Shown here in pieces: positions 24,695 through 39,800 of a DNA stretch of 64,000 nt (positions are counted from its first letter, which is position 1; each line of letters starts with the position of its first letter). The notes beneath the pieces were generated by a model that saw only the letters and a list, made by a program, of their open reading frames with translations, searched no databases and was not told the origin of the DNA. Source of the stretch: Beta vulgaris subsp. vulgaris (taxonomy: Eukaryota > Streptophyta > Magnoliopsida > Caryophyllales > Amaranthaceae); assembly GCF_026745355.1 (NCBI RefSeq), contig NC_079209.1:38052577-38116576 (forward strand), in the 5' to 3' direction. The translations under genes were made by a program, and so were the position numbers.

Positions 24695-24802
24695 CTACTC
24701 ATCGATATTTTTCATATACTCTTTTGAAAGCCTTGTCTCCATGACTAGCTGTTGTTCTTTGACGAGAGAGTAGCCTGATTCAAGAAGAGCCTCAACATTT
24801 TG
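24695..24802 (-). CDS. Activase-like exon 12 and stop
   Basis: 108 nt. Encodes [20 protein letters not shown] and [15 protein letters not shown], then TAG at 24697-24695. Acceptor TTAATAG. This C-terminus is the one typical of the AT1G73110-type protein. Confidence 0.9.
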   Translation of the reverse strand, partial: QNVEALLESGYSLVKEQQLVMETRLSKEYMKNIDE

Positions 24803-27800
24803 CTATTAAGAAAGATTGCAGTTAGTATATTTATCTTCACACAATAAGATAATATGTAACATATAATGATATATATAGTTAGGATACGAACTAAAAAGAT
24901 CTAATTAAATTCGAAGTTTACAAGACCAAACACCAACAGCCAAGTGTCATGTATGGAATAAATGCACTACTTAAAAAATAACTAGTAATCACGTCGCCTA
25001 TACGGAAAAATAACCATGAACCATGGAACTCTGACTTGCTAATCAAATAGTAAAATGAACTTCACAGTATCAAGCCATAAAAGATCGTACGTGCATATGA
25101 ATGTATGTAGGTAAATTTGAAAAGACTTTCATCGTCCACCTTATGGATGTCAAAATTTGAAGGCCCATGAAGATAAATGAATATTGCACATATATCAGAA
25201 CACATAATATATCATCTATATCATCTTGGACCATGTATCTAAGGAAGCAAATTTAGATATGTCTAATCGAATCTGTTTTAAATGCCTCCCTTCTAGTGCA
25301 CATTTTCTATGGCCTATAAGGGTAAACAGTTGCCGGTAAATAGCCAAGACAATATAATGAAAAGACCATCAAGTCTAACTCCCCAGTTTCTGCAAGAGAT
25401 CTTTTATTCCAACTATGTCAATGGTACGGCTGATCTCTCCTAACCTTCATCATTTCCGAATAACAATAAAATGCCTTTTGTTTGTTGATAAATCCAAAAG
25501 TAATATTTTATTTACAACTATGTCAATGGTAAGGCTGATCTCTCCTAACGCTTATCATTTCAGAATAACAATAGAATGCCTTTTGTTTGTTGATGAATCC
25601 AACCTCTAGAACAGCAATCTCCATTATAAAGTTGTTCCTAGTTTGTCTGAGACCATGTACCTTTACAATGAAGAAAAGAAAAATGCCTTTCCATTTCTGT
25701 CTCAGATAACCGGAAAAAAGAAGGAATATCCATAACATATTCCATGATTGTTCATCTCGTGCTGATTTGCCTCTCATTCACAATCAGCACCTGTACATGG
25801 CTATATTATCCTTCTTTATATAACTTAGATGGCAGAATAGCTAGCTAGAACAGTGACTTATCAAACATGTTAATTGCTAACCTATCCGCTGTGCAACCGA
25901 ATACTCTCTTGCTCTTGCCGTGTTCCTTCGACATACAGAGTCTTGTAAGGATAATCTAATATGCACTAGTCACTGCTAAGGAATCTTCATGATCCACTGT
26001 AAATTATTTCAATAACAATTGGGATGTAGTGTCTCTATTACAAGCTGGTTACTCTTACCACACATTTGTGCAAATCTAAAATTTAATTTATATCGAAATG
26101 ATTTGGGAATGGATTTCAAAGACCGAAATGAGTAGAAGGCATAAACAACTCAATAACGGAATTAATTAACAACAGAAAATGGTGGGTTCATACACTTCTA
26201 AAACCACAATGGTACTAGGAGAGTTTTAAAACGGTGAGGATACCATGTAGATTTCTGAAAATTACCATAGAAAAACCAAAATTATCTGAATTTAAACTTG
26301 TACTATTTCTTTGTAGAATAATAAAGCCTTGTCTAATTAGTGTTGTGGATCTTTGGCGCAGAAACATCACCCATGAGTTACTACTGTATGATGCTTGTCA
26401 AACTACAAGAAACTTTATGCAACATTATTGACACCCAGGACTCAGGCAATCGATACTGAAGACAAACAGAACCAATAGAGAATTGTTTGTTAATTGATTC
26501 TACCTCAGGAGGCACAAAGACCGGAAGTTTGTCGCCTTTCTTTCGCTTCAAAAGTGTGGCTCCTAAATTCTCAACACCTCCACAATCATCAACCCACTAA
26601 CAGGAAAGAAGGAGAAACCAATTAGCTTTTAAGCACTTTAAAAATAAAGAAGATAAACTTCAGCATTAGAAACCATCTTATTGCAGGGCACAAATAAACA
26701 GTATGATTTTCAAAAATGCATGAATATCTATCTAGAAGGCCAGATTACTATTGCTGGCAAAATTACCACCTGGAATGGAGAGCACAAAATAGATAATTCG
26801 GTTGGATGATATGCACCCATGTTCTGCTTTATATAGTGCATCATAGATCAAATTTTATGTCAAAAGATTTAGGCAGCTAGAATTCAGTAAAGCCTGAGAA
26901 AGGTCCAGTAAAATTTCTGTTATATACCCAAGAGGATGATTTCCCTAAGAAATTTCAAATGGAAGTACAGCTCTCTGATCCAAATATAAATCTACTGCCT
27001 TGGTTTCAAGTAATACTTGATAAATTATAAGTGAGTCCCATGTAATGTTTGGGAAAAAAATGGTCCAAACATGTGTCGCTTTACACATATCATTTCCATA
27101 ATACTGTCATATTGAAAAGGACATGTTGATCCAATAAGTTTCCTGATCTCCATTTCTTTTTCTTTCTTTCTTTTTTAATGGGGATTATTCACCAGGTGAT
27201 GCTCCTTTGGTTTTATAAAATTCACCCACAATAATCCAAGACGTGCATTTTATTTAGTCTAGTTCTTTCGCCCTATGATGCATCAGATACCTTTTTGGTT
27301 TCGAACAAACCACTTAAGTAACCGTTTGGTAAGCGTAACTAAATGGCGGTAATGGCAATTTAATCATACTTCTTCCGTTGTAATGAAGTATGAAATACTT
27401 ACATTTTAGGCCGTTTCAAAATAAATGAAACGTTACTTTATTTGGTATTTACTTTTTCTATCTTTCTTCTCATCACATGGGTCCCTCTCCTTTTTTCCTC
27501 TCTATCTCTCTTCTCTCTTAATCCCTATGCATGCCAAGGTCCTACATTTCATTTACAAAAGAACGGATGAAGTATGTAACTTGCAAGGAAATCCCTTGAT
27601 TGATTACTCTGGCAATGAATTTTCATTCCTGAATAAGTCATTTTCTTCACAAATTTCTATTGCCACCTAATACCACCTCTAAAGTCGTAATAGAAGGTAA
27701 CGAAAATTTATGAAGATTAACATATATTTTGGGATAAATTCTCTCATTACCGTGGACATTAAGATGAGCTTTTTCTTAGAAGTTTACACATAATTTTATT

Positions 27801-30800
27801 ACTATTACCGCCTACCAAACGGACTGTCAAAGTTTTAACTCTCTCTCTCCCTCTCTCTCTTGAAGTCTCTTCTTACACAAAAGAGCTTGAATGGACCGGG
27901 TTCACGATAACTTATTGTGCATTGGAAAACATATGATATAGTATGTTTTCATTTGATATAGTTTTTTGTATGATATAATCACCTTTTATATAGTCAATTT
28001 TGTATGATATAGTCAATTTTCTGATATAGACAGTTTTCATTTGACATAGTCGGTTTTTTTCTAATATAGTCTGTTTTAGTGTGATAAAGTCTGTTTAAGT
28101 GCATAATAAATCATTGTGAACCATGTCCACTCAACACGTTAAACCCTGCCATACACTCTCCACTGCTCAACAGAAATCCACCCTGCCATTGTTCAATACT
28201 CACCAGGCGTTCCAACCAACCCATGATAAGCAGTCATTATTTAGAAATGAAAGATGCTGAGTGGTGACCAATGGCAGCGTCAATTCGAAACTCCCAAGTG
28301 CAATTGTGCATGGGCATCGGGGATTTTCAGATAATTTTGAAGATTATTAAGAAACGGGAGATGGAGATTTTAAAAAAAATGCATGCCAAAGGACTAATCA
28401 TATTCCTTAATCTTGTTAGAACATAGGTTATTATCCTTCCGTCAGAGTGAAATGTGCTTTCTGAACAAAAGCCTCTCCTTTAGATGCTACGCTATCCCAA
28501 ACTAGAAATGCCACAATTATAGCTACAAACTTCTTCTGGAAATATTTTTACACCAAAAGAATGCAATTCTATCCTTAATTAATGTTAAAGTATGTGATGG
28601 GGACCATGGTTTTTGGGTTCAAGGGAGGATTAGCTTCATTTATTATGGTCCCCTTCTTTCTCTCTATGCCTTTCTTAAAATGTGTGTTGTTTCTTTATAT
28701 ACCATGCAATAAAAATCGTACGAAGTATTATTCTAGCTGTTTCTGTCTTATGGAAAAGATATAAAAGTGGTGCTGCACTGCTGTCCTGGTTGCGACTATG
28801 GTGACATATGCCGTAGTGGTCATTAATCTGTCAAACATCCATGAATCTTGGAATTTTTCCGTTACAGATATAATCTCAATAGCAAATTCTTAACATTACG
28901 AAATATTTCTGTAGATGGCATGCAAATTTAATGTTTCCGAGCAGAGAGGAGCATACCTTCAGAAGAGATCGGTCATATGTACGAGATCTCAAAGCCCCGT
29001 AGAAATCTAAAGCTGCACATTTAGGGAGGGACGTGTTTGCATTTGTAAGTAAAATGTCTAGCCAGTAGAAGAAGATATATCGATTATGATAGAAGAACAA
29101 AAAGATAAAAGTAAATTAATTACTATCTGAATCCACTCAGAAATCAGATCATTGCTAAGAGAGAACAACAAAGGAATAGAAGGTAAGTTGAGTATTTAGC
29201 CATGATAAGCAGTCCTGTTTCTGTCCTACGAGGACAAACAAGAAAACTTCAACGCCGCAGAGTGATATACGCCAAGATTCAATTCAACCACTGGATATGC
29301 CAAGTTTTGACCATTAAGGTTGTGTGCTACATTGCTCAGATATCAAACCTCGACAGATCTATGTTGAAAAACTAGTAAGGGAGTGTAAATGAACAATATC
29401 ATACATTATGGTGAAGTAACTAAAGCTATGACCTCTCTGTGAAGGACAATGTTGGGACATCTCACGTAAAAGAGACCCAAGAATATGATGTGACGGGGGA
29501 ACATGCTATAGGAGATTGGGGAATTTCACGACTAAATGAGCCTAGGATGTTAACATTAATTACTAGAATCGAAGATAAAATTGTCTTGATTGCATTATCC
29601 TTATTCCTAACTCCTCCTCTTCCTCCTCCTCCTCCTCCTCCTCCTCCTACTACTACTACTACTACAACTGCTACTCAGCTACTTCTGTGCCTAGGACGTC
29701 ATCGTTAGTAACTACAATTCAAGATAAGACTATCTAAATTGCATTATTCTTATTCGTTACTCCTCATACTCCTCCTTCTCCTCCTCCTACTCCTGTTCCT
29801 ACTAAAGAGAAATTTCAGCTCAAATTGTGATGGAAACACATAAAAGAGGACAATTCAGAAGAAAATGTCACGTGAGCCACCTCATACCATCAATTAAACC
29901 GAGAAGAAGCCCTCCATGGAGTAGCACGATGGGAGGAAAGGCACTTATTCTCTAGCCATAAAGTTCAAGGAATAGACAAGCAAACATCACAAGAAGCTTC
30001 CTCCCTAGTGGCTCCTAGATCTGGCATATGTAACCTGGAGCAAACCCATTGAGCACCCGCAAACCCAAATTGATCATCCAGTGAAACAAATTCCCACCTA
30101 AAAAAATAAAGATGATCCCTCTCTCCTTCGTAACTAAAGTACACATATGCCAGGAGAGATACTTAGTAGTCACTGAATGTACAAGCTATCAATAATATTG
30201 AGCCTTTCTTAGTATGATGTCCAAGCAAAGAATCTTAGCTTTTCCCTCAGAACTGAGGTGGAAAGGAATAGGACATGAATGAGGATAGGTATGCAGGCAT
30301 TCATCGGGAGAGAAAGTACATGTGAAAAGGCAAATGAATTTTTCCAAACACACCTGACTATCCAGAGAATCATACAGCACCATTCTACATGGTCACTAAA
30401 TTAGTTTATTTCCGTAACTCCTAGGCTTAGAGACTTTTCTTATAGTGAAAGTTCCACAAAAAGTTACTGCCATCACAAACAAGTAACTCCAAAAATGGGG
30501 CATCATCCATAAGGGAAGGCTAGTGAAGGCATGGTAAATAAATTGTGTGGAGGGGAGCAATGGGGATATGATCTCTTGCATAATTTCACCTCTTAAAACA
30601 TGATTTAATCATCTATCCCACCAATACATGACATTATAAAAAAGATATAGAGGATATATGCAAAATGAACTTCAAATGAGTCCAATAGGATGCTTTTATG
30701 GCTATACCCTTCCAACTATAACTCAAACATTTTGGAGGACTCCAAACATATTGTTCATCATATGGTGCCATAAAGAATCCAATCAATATAATAAAATTAT

Positions 30801-33800
30801 AATTATTTCTCTGGAGTGTCACCTAAACGACACTCTAAACTCCTCGCAAGGACATGAGGATCTTCTAAAAGGAGACGAAAAATACAAGGGATGCATGAAA
30901 TACAAGATTGAATTGAGTGATGTGTTGAAACTCCTCTAACGAATTAATACCTTTTCTAACCACCAATTTCTTAGAAAGTTCCCTACTATCGTGTCACAAA
31001 ATGAAATACCGGATACGAATACCGCAATTTGTTCGTTCAAAAATGAGGCCAATGGTAGTTACCACTGACTTAGCACCTTTCATCGCAAACCTTTCAATAA
31101 GCCCGCTCAATGTAGCCTTTCTGGCTTAAGAACAATTTTTGGTTTGAACCCTCTCTTCTAATCTCCATACCCAGTATTTTGTTTGCAGCGCCCGCATCTT
31201 TTGTCTCAAACTCTTCACCAAGTTGAACTTTTAAAATATTTATCTCCACATTGCTTTTTGAAGCAATAAGCATGTCGTCCACATACAATAAAAGATAAAT
31301 ATAATCATCTCCATGAAGTTTACACATGTATACATAACAATCATAATTACTTCTAGAAAACCCTTGCTTTAACATAAAGGAATCAAATCGTTTGTACCAT
31401 TGCCAAGGAGATTGCTTCAATCCATAAAGTGATTTCCTCAAGCGACATACCTGACTCTCTTTACCCTCAATATCGTATCCCTCTAGTTGATACATATAGA
31501 TTACCTCATCCAAATCACCGAGTAAAAAGGTTTTCTTCACATCAAGTTGTTCCAGCTCAAGATCAGCATGAGCAACAAAACTTAATAGCACCCGAATGGA
31601 ATTAAAGAAGTTTTACCACCGGAGAAAATATTTCATTGTAATCAACACGCTCTGTCTATGCAAATCTCTTGGCCACTAGCCTAGCCTTATATCTTATACC
31701 ATCGGTCTTGGAAGGATCTTCTTTTCTTTTATACACCGACTTACATCCAATAGCAGTTTTTCCTATGGGTAATTGGACTACCTCCATGTCTTGTTAATAG
31801 GAAGAGATCGCATCTCATCCTCCATATCAACCAACCAACTCTCTCTATCCTTGTCTTTGGTAGCATGTTTGAAGGTGACCGGCTCATCATCCTCCACGGA
31901 GAGTGCATACCGCCTGTTATGCCTCAGAGGTTTGTGTGACACGAACTTCTTAATCGATTTATAATTCCACTTGGGTCTAGTGGTCGCCAAAGATTCTTGC
32001 TGCTGTTGTTGTTGTAACACCTGTACATTTTCCCACCGAATCCCCTCATGTTTAAGATCATCCTCCTCATCCATTTTGATTAACACCAGGATGCTTTGCA
32101 CATGATTAGAATTTGGTTGGTCTCTAGATTCTATCTCCACCACTTGAGTATTTGAAATAGTCCCAACATCACCATCATTTGGAAGCAAAGCTTTAGACAA
32201 AGGTGCTATGGATCTTTCAACAACAGTCGCATCCATACTAACTACAAATTTAGGATCATTTACGCTCCAAAGACGATAGCCATCAATGCCTTTGGGATAT
32301 ACCAAGAATATTGCTTTCTTGGCTCTTTTATCAAGCTAACTACGTAGTGCCCTTTTATTTAACAAAATTTTTAAACATTACACAAAATACCCTTATACAA
32401 GATAACAAGCAGTAGATTTTGGGCATGGATTAGGATTTTTGAGCCTTTTTAGTTGACTGAGGTTTGGGATATGATATCAGAAATTGAAGGCTAAGTGAGA
32501 TGTGGAGTAGGATTTTCTATTAGTAAGGGTATTTAGTGTGAAATTTAGAAAGTTTAGGGGTACAATGTAAAAAGTTTAAAAAGATTGGGTACAACATAGA
32601 ATTTCATAACACACAGGGACACTATGTAGAAAAACCCTAAATTTTTTCAATAAGATTTTAGTTTAACATCCAACTTTGTGGGTTTTCGTCCATTTATAAG
32701 TCATTCCACATGAAGTATTCACATATATCGTTATTAGGATAGACAACGTTCTCTTTGGAGAGACCAGAAGCTTGTTCGTATCTGAACCAATGTGGAAGAA
32801 ATGCATATAAAGATGTTAAAAAGAAAAATGACCGAACATGAAGCAAACTTGGAACAAGAAGGGTGCCGATTAAGAGTTAATGTCCAAAAATGCAAACTTG
32901 ATCGAGGAGGAGAAGTCACTTTCTGGATTCTATTAACGAAGTGTGTAATTTTTAAATAGAGCTGTCCTCTAGTTTAAGAAAGCCTTATCAGCTTTGTTGC
33001 TAAAAATAGCCATTTCTTCCTTGTAAACACAAGTTTGATTGAGTAAAAGTATTCTCCAGGATTCTTGGAAAACTATTTTCTATATTGCCGGTTTCTTTAT
33101 AATTAAGCTTAGGCATTATGGTATGGTCAAGAGCCAGGGAGGCATCTAGAAGAGTTATCCACTTGGTTTAAGTCTTTTAGATCTTATGATTTATGCAAGA
33201 TTAGTTGTCTTAGTGTTTACTGATTTTACTAGAGTAGCGTCATAAATTTTGGTTTACCTAAAGGGTACTATCCTTGAATTCTTAGTCTCTATCTTTTCTA
33301 TATTTAGTGCATTAGGGTTCTGCGTTCATATCTATATTTAGTGCATCAGGGTTCTGTGTTGATATCTATGAAGTGAAGCAAAGTGTTCTTCCAGAAGAGG
33401 TAGGTACATTTGTTACCTTGATTGGGAAATGTATTCACAATACCGACCACCTCCTCCCTTGATATACCATCTTTCTCATACATCCGATTCACAATGTTGA
33501 CAATATCCTCATGATTCGGCCGCCTGATATAACAAAATACACGAAGTTACAATAGTGATGCAGTATTCAAAAAAAAAAAAAACACCAGTGGTAGGTAGGT
33601 GACTATTTTACTCAAACTCTTCATTCATCCCAGAGTGCCCATCTTAGACACCTTGATAGAAGAGACAATTAGGCACTTCAAATAGACAAGAACAGATAGA
33701 ACACAGTCCATGATCCACACCCCTAAACATTTTTACCTCTAGCTTGAGTGATATAGCCATTTAAAAACTGAGAGCAACTCCATAGACTCGTTTTCAGGTT

Positions 33801-36800
33801 TCATTAATATCCAGGGGATACAAAAGATCCTCTTGTAACATTATAAGATTTCAGTTTGGATTTTTCTGAAAACAAAAATGACACTTTTTGAAACATAACT
33901 GGTTTCCAGGTTTTATTGTCAATTTAGAGCATCAAGACCTTAAGATGACTTACAACAAGTGATGATAATTAAACTTAACATGGCCACCTTGATAATAAAA
34001 ATAATAACAAATCTAGCACGCACAATCAATTTATTGAAAGACCATTTGACTTTTAGCCCAAAAGGGTCACTTATTGAGTTAGAAGGGGTCGCTTTTAGGA
34101 AAAAAAAAAGGCAAACTTTTTACCTTAAAGGGGTCGATTCTGTATAAGTGACCGACCCCTTTAGAAAAAGAAAGTTAACCCTGTCTTACGATAGTTTATT
34201 TATGTTATGTTTCATAAATCATACTCCATATCTATGTAATTTTTCCATGTAAAACTAGGATTTTGTTTCCTTGTACTAATATCACTATGAATATACTAAG
34301 GAATACTCCCTCTGTTTTTTTTTGTCCTTTCTACTTGGAATCTTGACACTATTTACAATTAGAGATTCTAAATTCGTTTCAATAGATATACAAAAATATA
34401 GTCATTTGGGGTCTTGTTTGATTCGTCTTAATGACTACTTTATTAATATTCAATCGTTATAATTTTATACTAATATGTAATGGAAGATATTTAAGGTCAA
34501 AGAAGTGCATTGTCAAACGTGCACAGTTAAAGAAGGAAGAACAGGAAAAAACAGAGGGAGTACAATACACTGTTTTTAGGGATTTAAATATTCTAGCACG
34601 GTAATCATAGCCATGCATTCCTACAATTACCGTTGCCTATTGTTATTTCTATTGAGTGCCTTAAGACCCACCCCCTCCCATGGCCCACGAGAACCTCGAA
34701 GAGTCTGAGGTTCCACCACCGGCATCGACCCTGCCACCCTCTGAGCAAAATTCAGAATCTAATACCTCTCACTTCCCATTCACATAATTCTAAATATTAG
34801 ACTTTTTTTGTTTTTGTTTTGTTCGATAAGAAGTCTAAATTTACTCTTGAAGAACTTTTTAAGGTAAATTCTTAGACTTTGTGTGTCAAAGATCCCTTCT
34901 ATGGCATTACCCCTGATCCTACCCTCACTAAAGCTGAGCGGGGTCAATAAGAGGCTATTGACTTGTCTTTTATTCATGGCACTATCATTATGGATCTCCT
35001 CCTCAACATCCTCAAACCTTCAACTACACAGACACTTGGCTCTGAAAAATCTATCCCATGGCAACAAAAGTGCATGGAGTGATGGAACACAGAGTTGGAC
35101 ATCCAGTCCGATCATGCACGAGTAAAAAGTTTTCATCTCTTGCCTCCTATTGTCAACATCTAAAGATGCTATTCGATCAATTGCATTATGTGGATAACTC
35201 GATAAGTGATCGACGACTTGTGCTTCAGTTCACTAATCTTTCCTTGAACAACTAGGATTTCTTTTCTTGTACTAATATATATATGATGGGTGTACACCCT
35301 TTTCAGGAATTCACGTAAATTGTAGAGTACCTATCTGTACATTTTAACAACTGAAAATCCAGAAACTGGAAACCTAAAGTATAAAACAATTCCATAAGTT
35401 GTCATTTCGACTTATCAAAAGAACATTCATGACATGCAGTGCAATTATTACTCGAGCTAATCTTCAAACTACAATGGATCTAGGAATAGCAGCTGAAGCT
35501 TTTAATCTTACAGAACTTTTGACTAAAAAGGTTCTACAAACTTTTGAATTTGACTAAATAGGACATGTCATGCATTTCGTGCTGCATTTATGGATATCCC
35601 TCAAGGTTTGGAAGTATCAAGAGATATGGGTGTTCAAATGCTTCTTGTGCAAATGGATGATAGTGTCTGTATTGGCATCCTTTGTCTGAATATCATAGTT
35701 CCTGAGAATTGGATAGTGGAGTTCAAGCACTGCTACCTTGACGGCAATAGAGCATCTGATCGGGTGGCTAAATAAGGTGTAGGACAGCCTAATAAGTTTA
35801 CTATTCTGCAGTATCCCTTGCTGAAAACTACGTCGTATCATGGATGAAGATATAATAGGAGTGGCCTTGCCACGTTTAGTTATTAATAAGTTTGTTAATT
35901 ATGACTCGAAATCTTGTGAATGGCATAAGGCTGACTTTGAATGCACATATATCCCAATCTATAAATGGTTTTGATGTGATTCAAATTGGAGGTGATAGCT
36001 TGTTCAAAGAGCTTTCCAATGATAGGTCATATGCCAAATTCCGATAAGAAACGAGAAAGTTACTCCCGTTTTACGAATGACTGACAAAGCTGTTTCGTAC
36101 CGGGCTCGAAAACCCGCGGGCAGGCAGAACATCTGTGAGAATGGGGATGACTGGCCGCGCGGGCGCGGGGTACACCCTGCGGGTCGGGCGCTGAACGCGT
36201 ATGTTGATATTTTTTCGTTCTTAAGTTATCTTTTAGGGTTTGTGCAGGTTCCTTATGATTATAAAAGGGCTCTTAGTGTTCATTATTATTAACACAACTT
36301 ATGAAACACTTTTAGCCTCTAGATTTAGGACTCTTGTATTATTCTCTCTGATTTTCTCCATTATAGTGAAGAAGCTCTAATCCCCCACCTGTGGATGTAG
36401 GTCAAATTTGACTGAACCACGTAAATCCTTGTGTTATTTGTTTGTTCATCTTTATAGTTTTCTCACCTTCATTATTTCATTGATTTTCTGTTCCGCATTA
36501 ATCAAACTACAACACCTATTTCCTAACAAATAGGTATCAAGAGCTTGGTTGTTTTAAGATCTTAAGTGTTTATAGAAAAAGTTTGATTTTTTCATTATGT
36601 CAATGAAATACAATATTGAGAAATTTGATAGGCAAGTAAATTTTGGCCTATGACAATTAAAGATGAAAGCCATCCTGGTTCAAAGTGGTTGTTACAAGGC
36701 TTTGATAGGTGCATCCAAAAAGCCTTCGGATATGACGGATGATCAGTGGGAGGATATGGATTTGAAGGCACTCTCAGCAATTCATTTAAGTCTATCTAAT

Positions 36801-39800
36801 GAAGTTTTGAGAGAGGTTGCCAAAGAGACGACTGCTGCGACTTTGTGGTTGAAGTTGGAGTCACTTTATATGACAAAATCTGTGACCAACCGTCTACTAC
36901 TAAAATCTAGACTTCATGATCTCAGTCTAGAAGAAGGTAAACCGCTTGAGTCTCATTTAGATGAATTCTTCTCTATAATTATGGATTTGCAAAATATCGA
37001 TGTTGAGATCGATGATGAGGATATGGCTTAGGTTGTTGTGTTCTTTACCACCTTCGTATAAGCACTTTCGAGATACCTTATTATATGGTAAAGATGATTT
37101 GAGTTTGTAGGATGTTAAGGAGGCCTTAACTCAGAGAGATTTAATTGACAATAAATTAGTTAATAAATCTAATAATTCTGCTAACACAAATGCTTTGGCT
37201 GCTCATGGTGGAAAGAATTCAGGCAAAATCTGTAACTATTGTCATGCGAAGGGTCATATTAAATCTGAGAGTTGGAAATTAAAGAAGAAAAATGGAGAAA
37301 GGTCCAATGAGGGTCAATCTACAAATATTGCCGATGCTGTTTTTGATGATGATCTTGCATTTTAGGGTTACAATATTTGGGGCTGCGGTTTCTACGATCT
37401 CTTTATGTTTGGTGCCCTTTTTTTGAGATCTCTTGGTAAAACGAGAAACCGTGTGGATTTTGCTATGGAGTCTATGATAGATTGTTTTTGAGTTTCCAAT
37501 AAAGTAACAATCTTGGTTATGCATTAGATTTTGTTCCAGTTATGCTATTTCTTATCTCAAATTTGGTACTTTTATGTTTATTAAGTACTATTGCAATTTA
37601 GAAATTATTGTTGTCATTCAGTTTCCAGAATTGCTTTTGAATTTGTTGTTGAGATGAAGAAGTGTTTGAAGAGAGTTTGGTCAATTTGAGGAAGCATGCT
37701 TGGTGTTGGTGACTTTATACTCTCGATCTAGGCCATGTGATGGTTTTGTATACAGATTTTGTGTTCGAAGACGCATCGGTACACAAGTTATAGAAGATGT
37801 CCGTTCTGGATTGCCTACAATGGGTAGGTTTATGGAATTTTGTTTAAGGTGGAGGTTCTATGGTGTTTTTTTGTTTGTTGAGCATCACTTCTTGTTCAAG
37901 GTGGAGTTACCTTCTTTGATCGGTTTCAAGTCAAGGTGGAGATTTGTTAATTATGACTTGAAATCTTGTGAATGGCGTAAGGCTGACTTTGAATGCACAT
38001 ATATCCCAATCTATAAATGGTTTTGATGTGATTCAAATTGGAGGTGATAGCTTGTTCAAAGAGCTTTCCAATGATAGGTCATATGCCAAATTCCGATAAG
38101 AAACGAGAAAGTTACGCCTGTTTTACGAATGACTGACGAAGCTGTTTCGTACCGGGCTCGAGAACCCGCGGGCGGGCAGAACATCTGTGAGAATGGGGAT
38201 GACTGGCCGCGCGGCGCGGGTCACCCTGCGGGTCGGGCGCTGAACGCGTATCTTGATATTTTTTCGTTCTTAAGTTATCTTTTAGGGTTTGTACGGGTTC
38301 CTTATGATTATAAAAGGGCTCTTAGTATTCATTATTATTAACACAACTTATGAAACACTTTTAGCCTCTAGATTTAGGACTCTTGTATTATTCTCTCTGA
38401 TTTTCTCCATTATAGTGAAGAAGCTCTAATCCCCCACCTGTGGATGTAGGTCAAATTTGACTAAACCACGTAAATCCTTGTGTTTTTGTTTGTTCATCTT
38501 TATAGTTTTCTCACCTTCATTATTTCATTGATTTTCTGTTCCGCATTAATCAAACTACAACACCTATTTCCTAACAAAGTTCATTGTCTTGTCGGGGCCT
38601 AGCTCCTATTTAGAACCAAAATAAAAGAAGAAAAAAGAGCTTCAACGACCACAAAAATCAATAATGATGGGCCTGATGGCAGGTTGCAAGGCTTACAGCC
38701 ATATCAATTGACTAAAGGTGGTCGTGTTGTCAAAGCCCTTTGAGATAATGGACATCATACATACCAGTAGAACTTCTCCATCCTCCCATCACGGATTAGA
38801 GGAGCATAGATTGTTGAAAAGTCATTTCCTGTGACAATAATAGGAATTCTATGTGTAACGTCTGATTCACGCCAGTTCTGTCCGATGCTAACTCTGGTGG
38901 GGTTATCAGCCAGGTTCATCAGTGTTCCAGAAACAATTTGATTGTTAACTGTCACTTGAGTATCTCCTGCAAAAAGGAGAACATTGCAATAAAAATGTCA
39001 CTTATGTCAACAGTATAGTCATACTATCTAGCTTGTATCTGTATCTATCTTGAGAAGATAGGAGCTCACCGAATCTACCGATGCCAGCGTCAATATCATT
39101 GACCACCAAACAACTCAGTTTCCCCTGTATAGATCAAGGAGAACAAGGAAAAATTATGGACGTATGCCTTGGGGATCAGTGTCTTTGAATTGGAAGCTAC
39201 GATACTTATTTCGTAGCAGTAGAGTTTACAGATGAAGATTCTGTTTTTTAAAATAAGACAATAATAAAAGGATTTTTAATGAAATACAGTACCAGAATAC
39301 TAGGCATGGAAAACAAACAAACTTCCACATCCCATGCAACTTGTGATAAGTTACTGCCACTAGCATCACGTATATAACATACTGCTTAAAATTTTCTGAA
39401 TTATCCTTTTATTCTATTAGAATTTACAAATTATGTAAAATTTACATGTGCATTAGTAAAAGGACAATAAAAGCATGATATATTTACAAGTCGAATCCAC
39501 AAAGGCAGTGATCAGAGTAAAAAAAAAGGCATAGTTCTTCTTGTTCTTGTCCCCAAGCTGAATATTTTATTCTCGTTGATGGTTAAGACTATTGAGAGCT
39601 TTTCTCATATTTTTACCGTATGGAGGATTCATTTCTTTTATATAATTTCTGTGGATTTTGGGGATTTGTGGAGGTCGGCCTAAGCAAAGGTGTACTGGAA
39701 GTTGGAGCAGACAATGCAAGAGTGGAACTGATTCAAGTTAGCAAAAAACTGAACTGAATGAATTATATTTGCTTAATATAGTTGTGAGTTCACATTTCTT

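Larger units (their letters stand above)
35893..38576 (+). mobile_element. Internally deleted LTR retrotransposon (gag only) in intron 8
   Basis: LTRs 35893-36528 and 37945-38576 begin TGTTAATTATGAC and end TTTCCTAACA. The target duplication AAGTT is at 35888-35892 and 38577-38581. The primer site TAGGTATCAAGAGC follows the 5' LTR, as in initiator-Met-primed elements. Only about 1.4 kb lies between the LTRs, with a gag remnant and no pol, so the copy is non-autonomous. It is antisense to the host gene. Confidence 0.93.

Noticed and set aside
24405..24773. 122-codon plus-strand frame
   Set aside because: It overlaps the activase-like last exon on the other strand, matches no family and has no conserved motif.
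30396..30939. Overlapping frames on both strands in intron 9
   Set aside because: No family match, no splice support and no coding bias; treated as intron sequence without a recognised element.
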